Shown here: positions 50,262-59,366 of the stretch, piece after piece | How positions within the stretch are numbered: the first letter of the stretch is position 1 | Layout: the number at the start of each line of letters is the position of its first letter | Position numbers and translations under genes: made by a program | NCBI GenBank assembly: GCA_910584195.1 | Contig: CAJTYV010000001.1 | Span: forward strand, 254,818-318,817 | Direction of reading: 5' to 3' | DNA: 64,000 bases | DNA from: an uncultured Ruminococcus sp. | Lineage (GTDB): Bacteria; Bacillota; Clostridia; Oscillospirales; Ruminococcaceae | The notes under the pieces: model-generated | Database searches by the model: none | Seen by the model: only the letters and a program-made list of their open reading frames with translations | Told to the model about the DNA's origin: nothing

Positions 50262-50837
50262 ATGAATTCCGAAAATTACACAAAGGCTGCAAAAACAGGT
50301 TATATCGCCCTGTCTGTCCTTCTTGGAGCTTTGGGCGTAACGCTTATGGCAATACCAGACTTTTCTGTTACGCTTGCGGCAAGAATATGCGGCGGAACGC
50401 TGGCAGCGTTTGGTATATTCAAACTTATCGGCTATTTTTCAAAAGATCTGTACCGCCTTGCGTTTCAGTACGATCTTGCGTTCGGCATACTGCTTCTGAG
50501 TATCGGCGCTGTAATGCTGATACACCCCGGCGGCGCTATACATTTTATCTGCGCAATGCTGGGAGTCTACATTTTGGCGGACGGACTTATGAAAGTACAA
50601 ATAGCTCTTGATGCCAAACGTTTCGGTCTGCGTTCTTGGATATATATAATGACGGCAGCGCTTTTAGCCTGCACAGCCGGATTGGTAATGCTTTTCAGAC
50701 CGGCAGAAGGGGCAAGACTGCTGACCGTACTTCTCGGCTTGTCGCTACTTCTGGAGGGTATTTTGAATCTTCTCACCGCCCTCACCGCGGTTAAGCTCAG
50801 AAACAAAAAACGCTCAGATATTATTGATATAGATTAG
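50262..50837 (+). CDS. DUF308/HdeD-like membrane protein
   Basis: 191 residues from ATG 50262, preceded by AAAGGATG; an ATG at 50229 has no ribosome site. Six membrane helices (about 12-175) with the DUF308 pattern of paired helices: FGILLLSIGAVMLIHPGGA and LGVYILADGLMKVQIALD. HdeD is an acid-resistance membrane protein in enterobacteria; the function of clostridial relatives is unknown. It sits between two long-hairpin repeats and ahead of the MMPL exporter, in a cassette controlled probably by the TetR-type protein. Its stop codon overlaps the left arm of the next repeat by 2 bp. Confidence 0.85.
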   Translation: MNSENYTKAAKTGYIALSVLLGALGVTLMAIPDFSVTLAARICGGTLAAFGIFKLIGYFSKDLYRLAFQYDLAFGILLLSIGAVMLIHPGGAIHFICAMLGVYILADGLMKVQIALDAKRFGLRSWIYIMTAALLACTAGLVMLFRPAEGARLLTVLLGLSLLLEGILNLLTALTAVKLRNKKRSDIIDID

Positions 50838-50995
50838 ACCTTCTCGGAAACTAAAAAGTGCTGGATGACGCGGGATTTTTTGAGTCAGGCAAAGTCAGGT
50901 TTCCGCAGGAATACTGTATGTATTGCAAGGAAAGCTGACGAAACATGACACAAAAAGACAAGTCAGACAGTGCGTTTTAGGTTTCGAGGAGGTCT
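50836..50995 (+). repeat. Long-hairpin repeat element upstream of the MMPL gene
   Basis: Arms 50836-50862 and 50969-50995 match at 21 of 27. Inner parts (CTGGATGAC.., TTTTTTGAGTCA, GTCAGGTTTCC) keep pairing almost to the centre, giving one stem of about 65-70 bp. The exact centre 50911-50923 is ATACTGTATGTAT, followed by TGCAAGGAAA as in the 55338 copy. The right arm ends 16 bp before the AAAGGA of the MMPL gene. Confidence 0.75.
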
Positions 50996-51026
50996 ATTAA
51001 ACCGAAGAATGAAAGGATGAATGGTT

Positions 51027-53132
51027 ATGAAATTTTCTAATGCGGTGGTAAAACGCCGTGTGCTCATTCTTATTACAGCCGTAGTCCTTATGATACCGGC
51101 AGTTATAGGAATGGTTAAAACAAGAATAAACTATGATATGCTCGACTATCTTCCGTCTGATATGGACACGGTCCTCGGACAGAACGAGCTTCTGGACGAC
51201 TTTGGAAAAGGAGCATTTTCTTTCCTTGTAATTGAAGATATGGATCCAAAGGACACTGCCGTCCTAAAAACAAAGATAGAGCAGGTCGATCACGTTGAAA
51301 CCGCCTTATGGTATGACTCGATATTTGATTTATCAATACCTATGGAACTCCTTCCCGATGAAATATACAGCGCGTTCAACAGCGAAAACTCTACAATGAT
51401 CGCAGTATTTTTTGATACATCCACATCGGATGACGCAACTATGGACGCTATCAGAGAAATACGCTCCCTTGCGGATAAGCAGTGTTTTGTTTCAGGAATG
51501 TCCGCAATGGTAACGGATATGAAAGATCTATGCGAACGGGAAGAACCTATTTACGTTGCAATAGCGGTAGTTATGTCTGTTGCTGCAATGCTTTTGCTTC
51601 TCGATAACTGGCTTATACCGTTTGTTTTTCTGGCAAGCATCGGAATGATGATATTACTGAATCTCGGAACTAACATCTTTTTCGGAGAAATATCATATAT
51701 TACCAAAGCTCTTTCCGCAGTTTTGCAGCTTGCGGTAACAATGGATTATTCGATTTTCCTATGGCACAGTTATAACGAACAGCTTGAATGCTCAGAAAAC
51801 AGGGAAACGGCAATGGCTGAAGCAATCCGTGAAACTCTTGCAAGCGTAGTCGGCAGTTCCGTTACAACCGTTGCAGGTTTTATTGCGCTTTGCTTCATGT
51901 CGTTTACTCTCGGAAAAGATCTCGGAATAGTTATGGCAAAGGGAGTGATCTTCGGCGTAATCGGCTGTGTTACAGTACTTCCGTCACTGATACTCGTATT
52001 TGACAATCTGCTTTCCAAAACCAGACACAAGTCGCTTATTCCGGATATGAAAAAGACTTCCGGTTTCATTATAAAAATATTCCCGATATGTCTCGTCTGC
52101 TTTACTGCCGCAGTAGCTCCGGCATATTACGGCTATCATAAGACCGATGAGGAGGTCTACTATAATATCGGAGAAAGCCTGCCCGATGATATGGCTTACG
52201 TAATCGCAAATACCAAGCTTTCCGAGCAGTTCGATATTGCTTCCACTCACATGATACTTGTCAACAGTCAGGTATCGCCAAAGTCCGTTCGTGCAATGTC
52301 GGAAGAAATGGAAAAAGTTGACGGAGTAAAATATGTTCTCGGACTTGATTCGATCGTAGGTCCGCTTATTCCTGAAGAGGTACTTCCCGAATCAGTTACG
52401 GCGATACTCAAAAGCGATAAATGGAAGCTGATGCTGATAAACTCCGAATACGGCGTTGCTACGGACGAAGTAAACGCGCAGCTTGACAGTCTCAACAATA
52501 TTCTTAAAAAATATGACGGCAGCGGACTTCTTATCGGAGAAGCTCCATGCACAAAGGATATGATAGAAACTACCGCCCATGATTTCAAGGTTGTAAATGC
52601 AGTCTCTATTTTGGCGATATTCGTTATCATTCTGCTTGTCGAACGCAGCTTGTCACTGCCCTGCATTCTCATTGCAGTAATAGAACTGGCTATATTTATA
52701 AATCTCGGGCTTCCTCATTATATGGGGCAATCGCTGCCTTTTATCGCGCCCATATGTATAAGTACGATTCAGCTTGGAGCAACAGTGGATTACGCAATTC
52801 TGATGACAACACGCTACAAATCGGAGCGAATGTCGGGATATGACAAAAAATCGGCTGTACACACGGCTCTTTCCGCCTCTATACCCTCGATACTCGTAAG
52901 CGGAACCGGATTGTTTGCGGCAACCTTCGGAGTCGCTGTCTACTCCGATATTGACATGATAAGCTCAATGTGCATGCTCATGGCAAGGGGTGCGGTGATA
53001 AGCATGATATTGGTTGCATTTATGCTCCCCGCATGGCTCATGCTTTGCGATAAACTTATTTGTGCAACAACAGTCGGAATGAAAAAAACAAAAAAATTTC
53101 ATAAGCTCAAGGAGGCTTTTTCTCATGAATAA
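51027..53132 (+). CDS. MMPL/RND-family exporter
   Basis: 701 residues from ATG 51027, which is 9 bp from AAAGGA; ATG 51021 is too close. There are twelve predicted membrane helices in two halves with large external loops (about 30-175 and 365-525). Each half has the MMPL proton-relay pattern, TMDYSIFLWHSYNEQ (about 236-250) and ATVDYAILMTTRYKSE (about 590-605). Related Actinobacterial MMPL proteins export lipids; Firmicute ones are poorly known and some export peptides or drugs. The stop overlaps the next gene by 8 bp, so the two are translated together and probably form one export machine. Confidence 0.92.
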   Translation: MKFSNAVVKRRVLILITAVVLMIPAVIGMVKTRINYDMLDYLPSDMDTVLGQNELLDDFGKGAFSFLVIEDMDPKDTAVLKTKIEQVDHVETALWYDSIFDLSIPMELLPDEIYSAFNSENSTMIAVFFDTSTSDDATMDAIREIRSLADKQCFVSGMSAMVTDMKDLCEREEPIYVAIAVVMSVAAMLLLLDNWLIPFVFLASIGMMILLNLGTNIFFGEISYITKALSAVLQLAVTMDYSIFLWHSYNEQLECSENRETAMAEAIRETLASVVGSSVTTVAGFIALCFMSFTLGKDLGIVMAKGVIFGVIGCVTVLPSLILVFDNLLSKTRHKSLIPDMKKTSGFIIKIFPICLVCFTAAVAPAYYGYHKTDEEVYYNIGESLPDDMAYVIANTKLSEQFDIASTHMILVNSQVSPKSVRAMSEEMEKVDGVKYVLGLDSIVGPLIPEEVLPESVTAILKSDKWKLMLINSEYGVATDEVNAQLDSLNNILKKYDGSGLLIGEAPCTKDMIETTAHDFKVVNAVSILAIFVIILLVERSLSLPCILIAVIELAIFINLGLPHYMGQSLPFIAPICISTIQLGATVDYAILMTTRYKSERMSGYDKKSAVHTALSASIPSILVSGTGLFAATFGVAVYSDIDMISSMCMLMARGAVISMILVAFMLPAWLMLCDKLICATTVGMKKTKKFHKLKEAFSHE

Positions 53133-55170
53133 TACGGCTAAAAAAGTTATTTCAATACTGCTCTGCACTTCGATTATAACAGGAACTGTCGGTGCGGGAG
53201 TTTATTCAATTGCAAGCGCCGAACATACAAAACCATCGGCTGCGTCAACGATAAAAAGAACAGAGACAAAAAGAAAATCCGCGAACTCCGAAAAAGATGA
53301 AACTGTATACGTTTTATCCGACGCAAACGGAAATGTACAAAAGGTTATTGTCAGCGACTGGCTGAAAAACATATCTGCATCTCAAAGCTTAAACGACATT
53401 TCAGTCCTTTCAGATATTGAAAATGTCAAGGGCGATGAGGGATACTCGACAGGAAGCGAAAATTCTCTTGTCTGGGATTCCGACGGCAATGATATATATT
53501 ATAAGGGAATTTCCGATAACGAGCTTCCGATAGGAGTTTCCATAAGCTACAAACTCAACGGCACAGACATTTCACCTGAAAACTTAGCAGGAAAAAGCGG
53601 CAAAGTAACAATTCGGTTCGACTATGCCAACAACGTCTACGAAATGAAAGAGATAAACGGAAAACAGGAAAAAATTTACGTTCCCTTTGCCATGCTGACC
53701 GGAATGATATTGGACAACGATGTCTTTCGCAATATTGAAATAACCAACGGAAAGCTCCTCAATGACGGAATGCGCACTGTTGCGGCAGGAGCAGCTTTTC
53801 CCGGCTTACAGGAAAGTCTCGGAATAGATAAAGAGACATTGGAAATTCCTCAGTATATCGAGATAACTGCTGATGTAACCGATTTCAGCATGGGTATGAC
53901 CGCTACTATAGCTACGAATGAAATTTTTAGTGAAATGGATACCGATAAGCTTGATTCCGCTGATGACCTGAACGATTCGCTTAATGAACTTACTGATGCT
54001 ATGACGCAGCTCGAAAACGGTTCTTCCGACTTGTACGACGGTCTATGCGAGCTTCTTAATAAATCAGGAGAACTTGTAAAAGGTGTATATCAGCTTGCAG
54101 ACGGCTCAAAAAAGCTTACTGACGGCGCAAAAGCTCTCGACAGCGGCGCTGCGGAATTACAGTCGGGTACAGCGCAGCTCAACAGCGGTTTAAAAACTCT
54201 TTTGGAAAACAATGACGCTCTTAACGGCGGAGCAAAGCAGGTTTTTGATACGCTTCTTGAAACCGCAAATGCGCAGATAGCAGCAGCGGGACTTGACGTT
54301 CCTGCACTTACAAGCGGCAATTACAGCAGTATCCTTGACGAAACTATATCGTCACTTGATGAATCAAACGTCTATGAGCAGGCTCTTTCGCAGGTTACGG
54401 AGGCTGTCGGCGCACAGAAAAATTATATACGTTCGCAAGTAGAAAAAACTGTTCGTCAGCAGATCACAGAACAGGTTTCAGCCGCCGTAGTTCAGCAAAT
54501 GAAAGATAAGGGAATGACTGATGATATGATTCAGGACGATGAAGTACAAAAACAGATTGCCGCTCTTATCGAAAGCAATGTGAACTCTCAAATGCTCTCA
54601 GAAACCGTGAAAAAACTTATAAATGAACAGACTGAATTACAGGCTGAAAAAGCAATTGCCGAAAGTATGGCGTCTGATGAAGTTCAAGAAAAGCTTGCGG
54701 CAGCTTCTAAAGGTGCGCAGTCGCTCATTATGCTGAAATCTCAGCTTGACAGCTACAATTCGTTTTATATAGGACTTCTCAGTTATACAAACGGAGTTTC
54801 TCAGGCAGCTGACGGTGCTAAAAAGCTTACAAGCGGTGCGGCTTCTCTAAAATCGGGAGCGTCTCAGCTCAGCAAGGGCGCAGGAGATCTGAATACGGGA
54901 ATAAAAAAATTACAGGACAGTACGCCTGCGCTTATCAGCGGCATTACTCAGCTTCGCGACGGGTCTTTGAAGCTTTCGGACGGCTTGCAGGAATTTGACG
55001 AAAAGGGTATCAGCAAACTTGTAAACGCAGTAAACGGAGATCTTTCTTGTCTGTCGGAACGTTTGAAAGCCATAAAATCCGTTTCTTCGGGGTATACAAC
55101 ATTTTCAGGCATCACTGACGATATGGACGGACAGATAAAATTTTTCTTCCGTACAGATGGAATTGAATAA
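53125..55170 (+). CDS. Exported heptad-repeat protein (YhgE/Pip-like) paired with MMPL
   Basis: 681 residues. Signal peptide or N-terminal anchor about 1-32 (VISILLCTSIITGTVGAGVY). A folded domain (about 55-270) follows, with VSYKLNGTDISPENLAGKSG-like text (residues about 150-168) and AMLTGMILDNDVF. Two blocks of L-x2-G-x3 heptads (about 285-355 and 555-640, as in LADGSKKLTDGAKALDSG and LKSGASQLSKGAGDLNTG) surround an alanine/glutamine coiled coil. Such heptads occur in YhgE/Pip-type proteins linked to ESX-like secretion and MMPL transport. The 8-bp overlap with the MMPL gene makes it a probable periplasmic-side partner. No C-terminal anchor is seen. Confidence 0.87.
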   Translation: MNNTAKKVISILLCTSIITGTVGAGVYSIASAEHTKPSAASTIKRTETKRKSANSEKDETVYVLSDANGNVQKVIVSDWLKNISASQSLNDISVLSDIENVKGDEGYSTGSENSLVWDSDGNDIYYKGISDNELPIGVSISYKLNGTDISPENLAGKSGKVTIRFDYANNVYEMKEINGKQEKIYVPFAMLTGMILDNDVFRNIEITNGKLLNDGMRTVAAGAAFPGLQESLGIDKETLEIPQYIEITADVTDFSMGMTATIATNEIFSEMDTDKLDSADDLNDSLNELTDAMTQLENGSSDLYDGLCELLNKSGELVKGVYQLADGSKKLTDGAKALDSGAAELQSGTAQLNSGLKTLLENNDALNGGAKQVFDTLLETANAQIAAAGLDVPALTSGNYSSILDETISSLDESNVYEQALSQVTEAVGAQKNYIRSQVEKTVRQQITEQVSAAVVQQMKDKGMTDDMIQDDEVQKQIAALIESNVNSQMLSETVKKLINEQTELQAEKAIAESMASDEVQEKLAAASKGAQSLIMLKSQLDSYNSFYIGLLSYTNGVSQAADGAKKLTSGAASLKSGASQLSKGAGDLNTGIKKLQDSTPALISGITQLRDGSLKLSDGLQEFDEKGISKLVNAVNGDLSCLSERLKAIKSVSSGYTTFSGITDDMDGQIKFFFRTDGIE

Positions 55171-55194
55171 AATTTCAAAGCTCTGCTTTATATT

Positions 55195-55224
55195 TCCCCC
55201 CTCTCTTATTCAGAGGGGGATTTT
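55195..55224 (+). terminator. Terminator of the MMPL/heptad unit
   Basis: CCCCCTCT (55197-55204) pairs with AGAGGGGG (55212-55219), followed by ATTTTATG; 26 bp past the stop. Confidence 0.82.
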
Positions 55225-55337
55225 ATGCATTAAGCACAATTACGCTTTTCTTTTTTGTAACATTATACAAATCTATAAAATCTTTATAATAACTTCGTCT
55301 TTTTTGAACTTTTAAATCACTTATATATGGAAAGAAT

Positions 55338-55499
55338 AATAATGCTGCACCGTGCGTTCTGTTTAGGCAGCAATACTGTCGTATTACAAGGAAAATTTGT
55401 GTGATATAAGGTCAAATATGTCCCCCAAGGGCACTTCCTTCGGGCGCAGCAGATGACGTGCAAAGCCGTCAGGCGTGCTTTGTGCGGTGTTGCCTTTAA
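55338..55499 (+). repeat. Repeat element upstream of the solute-binding lipoprotein gene
   Basis: The right end CTTTGTGCGGTGTTGCCTTT (55479-55498) is the complement of the family end. A degenerate left end ATGCTGCACCGTGC starts near 55342. The core GCAATACTGTCGTATTACAA (55371-55390) is followed by GGAAAA as in the 50836 copy. The core is off-centre, so the left half is shortened. The inner CCCAAGG / CCTTCGGG makes an extra hairpin. It ends about 50 bp before AGGAGG of the next gene. The remainder of the 394-bp gap shows nothing else. Confidence 0.72.
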
Positions 55500-55564
55500 T
55501 ACATTTTTATGTGAACACAATCTGATATAAACCACGCCGATGCAGATAATTAGGAGGATTTACC

Positions 55565-57829
55565 ATGAAAAAAATCACATCTCTTTTGATTGCGCTTACT
55601 ATGCTCACATCAGTTTCATGCTCGGCTGAAAACGGCAGTTCAAGTATGACAGAACCTGTTTCAGAAAATATCGAAGTTAAGCAGACTATTTACAAAGAAA
55701 GAAAAATCGCCCTTGAAAACAGAATTGATTCACCGATAAAAATTGCTTCATGCGGAGATAACTGCTTGTTTTTTTATGAAAGCGATAAAGACGAACTCAG
55801 GCTTGCCATGCTCGATAATGAATTTAATATTGTAAACGACACTGCTCTCTGCAATTCTGTTAATATGGGATTTTCCGTAAATGTGAACACTGACGGCAGC
55901 TTCTGCGTTATTTCAGCCGTTACCGATTTTAAATTTGAATCGGACGAATTCGGAGAAATCAAAAATTACGATGATTTTATTGAAAACGGCAGCATTGAAT
56001 TTATGCTGACCAATTACGATAACTCCGGAAATGCAGTTTCAGAACATGAAATTATCGGACTGGAAAAGGTATTTGAAAAAAACGCATCTCATCTCGGAGA
56101 TCTTTGCCCTTACGGCGAAGAAAAACTTCTCCTTTCCTACGGAAACGGTCTTGCAGTTATAGGTACGGACGGTTCGCTGATTGATTCACAGCGATACGAA
56201 ATGCAGATGATCGATCTCGGCTGCGACAGCGACGGAAAAGTTATCGCATCAGAATTTCACGGATTCGGTTATATGGACGGTGAAACGCTGGATTTGCCGA
56301 ACGAAATTCTTGGAGAGTACGATGAAATACTCCGTCTCGACAACGGAGCTATGCCCGGAAGCAACGGTTTTAAGGCGTATTTTAAGCGTAACGATGGTAT
56401 TTACGGACTTAGTGAAAACGGAGAGCTTATTCTTGTGTTTGTTTTTGCCGAATCTCTTGTTAAAGACTCTGATATTTCCTGCTTTGCACCTTGCGGCAGT
56501 GAAATGTTTCTCACAGCCGGCTGTTCCTCAAACAATATGTGCCTTTATACACGGCGTCCCGACGACTATGAAGAAAACAGGGAAACCATAGATATATGGT
56601 ATATAAGCGGCGGAGACAGCGGTTCAAAAATAACGGAATTCAACAAATACAACGACAAATATCTCGGAAAACTGAATCCGTCAATTAAAAGCCCTGACAA
56701 TCTTACAGAAGCGGTTCTTACCGGCAAAGCTCCCGATGTTATCGAATACTCTGACAGCGATCTTATACGCAAGCTTGTTAATCTCGGCGCATTGGCGGAC
56801 ATGAACAGTCTTATGGACGAATACGGCGGTCTGAAACGTGATGAGCTTATGCCGAATGTTCTTGAAGCCTTTGACATGGACGGACACATTTACGCACTGC
56901 CCGAATTTTTCTCCGTTAAACAACTCATTGCAAACAGCGATTTCATAAGTAAAGAATATGTTGACTGGACGTTTGACGACCTCTATCGTTTTTATGAAAA
57001 ACGTCCCGAGGGAATGCACATTTTCGCAAGTCAATATACAAATGTGTTTAGTCGTTTCTGTATGTATAATCTTGACGCATGGGTAGATTTTGATAATAAT
57101 ACATGTAAATTCGGAACTCCTGAATTTATAAAATTCCTGAACTTCTGCAAAGAGACGAAAGATTCATATATCCCCGAGCCAAACAGCATTGAGGGCAACC
57201 CGGATCTTCTTTATCAAAAACAGCTTTCGGCTGCACTCAAAGACCATACGACCATGTTTAGTTCGGACGGGACAGGTAAAAGCGGACTCCTTGGTTTAAT
57301 TAGTACAATAGGCACTAACGGACTGACTTACGATACTGCGTCCATACTCAATTTCCCCGAAAACGGCGGAACAGGCACTATGTTGGCAAGTAATATTGTA
57401 TCCGTAATGGAAAGCAGCAATTGCAGGGAGGGCGCATGGGCTTACGTTTCTTTTCTGCTCGGCGAAGAACGTCAATGCAGCAATGCTCAAATGGGCAACG
57501 GATTCAACTGGGTCAACAAAAAAGCCTTTGATATATCGCTTAGCCAAAGCATCCACGAGGGTTCAGAGCCTGAAGTGAGTTCTATGACCTACTGTTTCAC
57601 AAATGGCGCTAATCTGAAAATTGAATATCCTTCTACGGTTACGGCTAAACAGGCAGAGGAATACCGAAACTTCGTTATGAACTGTACAAAACTTGAATAC
57701 AATAATAACGGTATAAGCAATATTCTCAACGAAGAATACGAGCGTTTCATCAACGATGAAATAACAGCAGAGCAATGCGCAGATTATATTCAGAATCGCG
57801 TGGAAATACTGCTCGGAGAACAGCAGTAA
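55565..57829 (+). CDS. Solute-binding lipoprotein with extra N-terminal domain
   Basis: 754 residues. Lipoprotein signal with lipobox TSVSC (Cys about 19). Residues about 45-335 form a beta-rich domain of propeller-like pattern (LFFYESDKDELRLAMLDNEF, LLSYGNGLAVIGTDGSLIDS). From about 340 on is a family 1 extracellular solute-binding domain: TIDIWYISGGDSGSKITEF, AVLTGKAPDVIEYSDSDLIR, DGHIYALPEFFSVKQLIANS and REGAWAYVSFLLGEERQ. Normal binding proteins are about 450 residues, so this is a fusion. No permease or ATPase gene adjoins it. It may be a sensor or bind an oligosaccharide for a distant transporter. Ribosome site TAGGAGG. Confidence 0.87.
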   Translation: MKKITSLLIALTMLTSVSCSAENGSSSMTEPVSENIEVKQTIYKERKIALENRIDSPIKIASCGDNCLFFYESDKDELRLAMLDNEFNIVNDTALCNSVNMGFSVNVNTDGSFCVISAVTDFKFESDEFGEIKNYDDFIENGSIEFMLTNYDNSGNAVSEHEIIGLEKVFEKNASHLGDLCPYGEEKLLLSYGNGLAVIGTDGSLIDSQRYEMQMIDLGCDSDGKVIASEFHGFGYMDGETLDLPNEILGEYDEILRLDNGAMPGSNGFKAYFKRNDGIYGLSENGELILVFVFAESLVKDSDISCFAPCGSEMFLTAGCSSNNMCLYTRRPDDYEENRETIDIWYISGGDSGSKITEFNKYNDKYLGKLNPSIKSPDNLTEAVLTGKAPDVIEYSDSDLIRKLVNLGALADMNSLMDEYGGLKRDELMPNVLEAFDMDGHIYALPEFFSVKQLIANSDFISKEYVDWTFDDLYRFYEKRPEGMHIFASQYTNVFSRFCMYNLDAWVDFDNNTCKFGTPEFIKFLNFCKETKDSYIPEPNSIEGNPDLLYQKQLSAALKDHTTMFSSDGTGKSGLLGLISTIGTNGLTYDTASILNFPENGGTGTMLASNIVSVMESSNCREGAWAYVSFLLGEERQCSNAQMGNGFNWVNKKAFDISLSQSIHEGSEPEVSSMTYCFTNGANLKIEYPSTVTAKQAEEYRNFVMNCTKLEYNNNGISNILNEEYERFINDEITAEQCADYIQNRVEILLGEQQ

Positions 57830-57903
57830 ATTTTTTCGGAATGGAATTATCTCCTATATACCGGGCATAATAATGACAGCCCATATCAAAAGGAGGTATT
57901 GTC

Positions 57904-58098
57904 TTGAATAAAAAAAATAAAAAGAATATTCCCGTTCCCGACCCGGATACAAGAGATATAGAATATATCTGTCCCTCCGCGTCATGGGGAGATATGACGG
58001 GACTTATACCGGCAAATAATTCTCATGAAACAATTTCCGAAGAATATGAGGAGCTGTACCCATACCTCCCCATTCCGGAGACAAGAGATAACTATTAA
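57904..58098 (+). CDS. 64-residue protein of unknown function
   Basis: Starts with TTG at 57904, 7 bp after a perfect AAAGGAGG (57890-57896), and ends 11 bp before a strong hairpin, so it is likely real. The sequence is acidic, with a basic N-terminus (NKKNKKN). It has two similar pieces near the ends, IPVPDPDTRD and LPIPETRD, around ICPSASWGDMTGLIP. The Pro/Trp pattern faintly recalls small spore-coat (CotJA-type) proteins, but this is a guess. It follows the solute-binding lipoprotein by 74 bp on the same strand. Confidence 0.65.
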   Translation: MNKKNKKNIPVPDPDTRDIEYICPSASWGDMTGLIPANNSHETISEEYEELYPYLPIPETRDNY

Positions 58099-58109
58099 AA
58101 ACACTGAAT

Positions 58110-58138
58110 TTAACGGCTGAGGATTTCTCAGCCGTTAA
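58110..58138. terminator. Terminator after the 64-residue gene
   Basis: Perfect 12-bp stem TTAACGGCTGAG / CTCAGCCGTTAA with loop GATTT. Confidence 0.78.
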
Positions 58139-58203
58139 AATTGTATAATATTGCCTAATTTTTATATTAAAAATATCAAAATTAACAAAAAATAAAAAAA
58201 CTC

Positions 58204-58232
58204 TTTATTTTTTACTTAAACTATGCTATAAT
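58204..58232 (+). promoter_or_regulatory. Promoter of the LacI-type gene
   Basis: TGCTATAAT (TATAAT 58227-58232) with a poor -35 (TTTATT at 17 bp). The transcription start would be only about 17 nt from the ATG at 58256. Confidence 0.6.
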
Positions 58233-58255
58233 TTAATTGACAATAAGGAAAATCA

Positions 58256-59311
58256 ATGAAAATTACGGATATGCAAAGGGTGTTATATATGAAAAACGGT
58301 GTGCGCATGCTTGATATTGCCGAAAAACTGGGGGTAAGCGTAGTTACCGTCTCCAATGCGCTTGCAGGCAGAGACGGCGTAAGCGAACAGGTCAGACAAC
58401 AGATCTGCGAAGCTGCCGAAAAAATGGGATATAAACCATCGAACACAAACGGCAGAAAAAGAACCGAACTTCCCAAACTCGGCAAAAGCGTCGGAATACT
58501 TACTTCAGAACGCTTCGTTGGCTCTATGGGTACTTTTTATTGGGAACTTACCGCAAATATTTCCAACAAACTCTCCGCCGTCAACGTCCTCACGGTGTAT
58601 GAATGTATTACAAGAAAAAACGAAAAAAACCTCGTTCTTCCGCCAACCGTGACTGAAGAACGAGTGGACGCCGTTATCGTTATAGGGCAGATAAGCCGCG
58701 ACTTTGCTTTGGCTTTGAGTAAAACGAATATTCCTATGCTTTTTGTGGACTTTTACGTAAGCCGATGCAATGTTGATTCTATCAATTCCGACAGCTATCA
58801 CGGAGGATATATGCTCACCGATCACCTTGTTGAAAAAGGCCACAAAAAAATTGGATTTGTCGGTTCTCTCAACACAACAAGCAGCATAAACGACCGTTTT
58901 TTAGGTTACATAAAATGCCTTTTGGAAAACGGTCTTACCTACCGCAGCGACTGGCTTTTGGAAGACCGCGACGATACCGGCACGCTGTTTGAACGTATCG
59001 ACTTTCCAAACGATATGCCTACGGCTTTTGTATGTAACAGCGACGAGACTGCTTTTCGCGTAATTTCAGCGCTTAAATCAAAGGATGTACGCGTACCCGA
59101 AGATATTTCGGTTGTGGGCTACGATAATTACACCGTGTCGAATATCTGCATTCCTGCCATAACCACCGTGGAAGTCGATATCGAACAAATGGCGGCAGGC
59201 GCGGTGGATATGATAGTAAAAAAACTTGAAAATCCTGCATTTACCGAAGGCAGACGCATGATAAACGGAAAGCTTATTGTAAAAAACAGCGTACTTGATA
59301 TATCAGGATGA
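58256..59311 (+). CDS. LacI-family transcriptional regulator
   Basis: 351 residues; ATG 58289 (11 codons in, after AAAGGG) is an alternative start. N-terminal DNA-binding helices MLDIAEKLGVSVVTVSNALA (about 18-37) are typical. The hinge helix follows near 60. The periplasmic-binding-like effector domain runs from about 80: VDAVIVIGQ, SDSYHGGYMLTDHLVEKGHK (near 182), KKIGFVGSL and ISVVGYDNYTVS. It most likely senses a sugar and controls the two downstream genes, including a GH3 glycosidase, and perhaps others (inference). Gap to the next gene is 55 bp. Confidence 0.92.
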   Translation: MKITDMQRVLYMKNGVRMLDIAEKLGVSVVTVSNALAGRDGVSEQVRQQICEAAEKMGYKPSNTNGRKRTELPKLGKSVGILTSERFVGSMGTFYWELTANISNKLSAVNVLTVYECITRKNEKNLVLPPTVTEERVDAVIVIGQISRDFALALSKTNIPMLFVDFYVSRCNVDSINSDSYHGGYMLTDHLVEKGHKKIGFVGSLNTTSSINDRFLGYIKCLLENGLTYRSDWLLEDRDDTGTLFERIDFPNDMPTAFVCNSDETAFRVISALKSKDVRVPEDISVVGYDNYTVSNICIPAITTVEVDIEQMAAGAVDMIVKKLENPAFTEGRRMINGKLIVKNSVLDISG

Positions 59312-59366
59312 GAAAACAGCTATACTTTATCATACCGAAAAATTATACACCGAAAGAAGGACGCAA

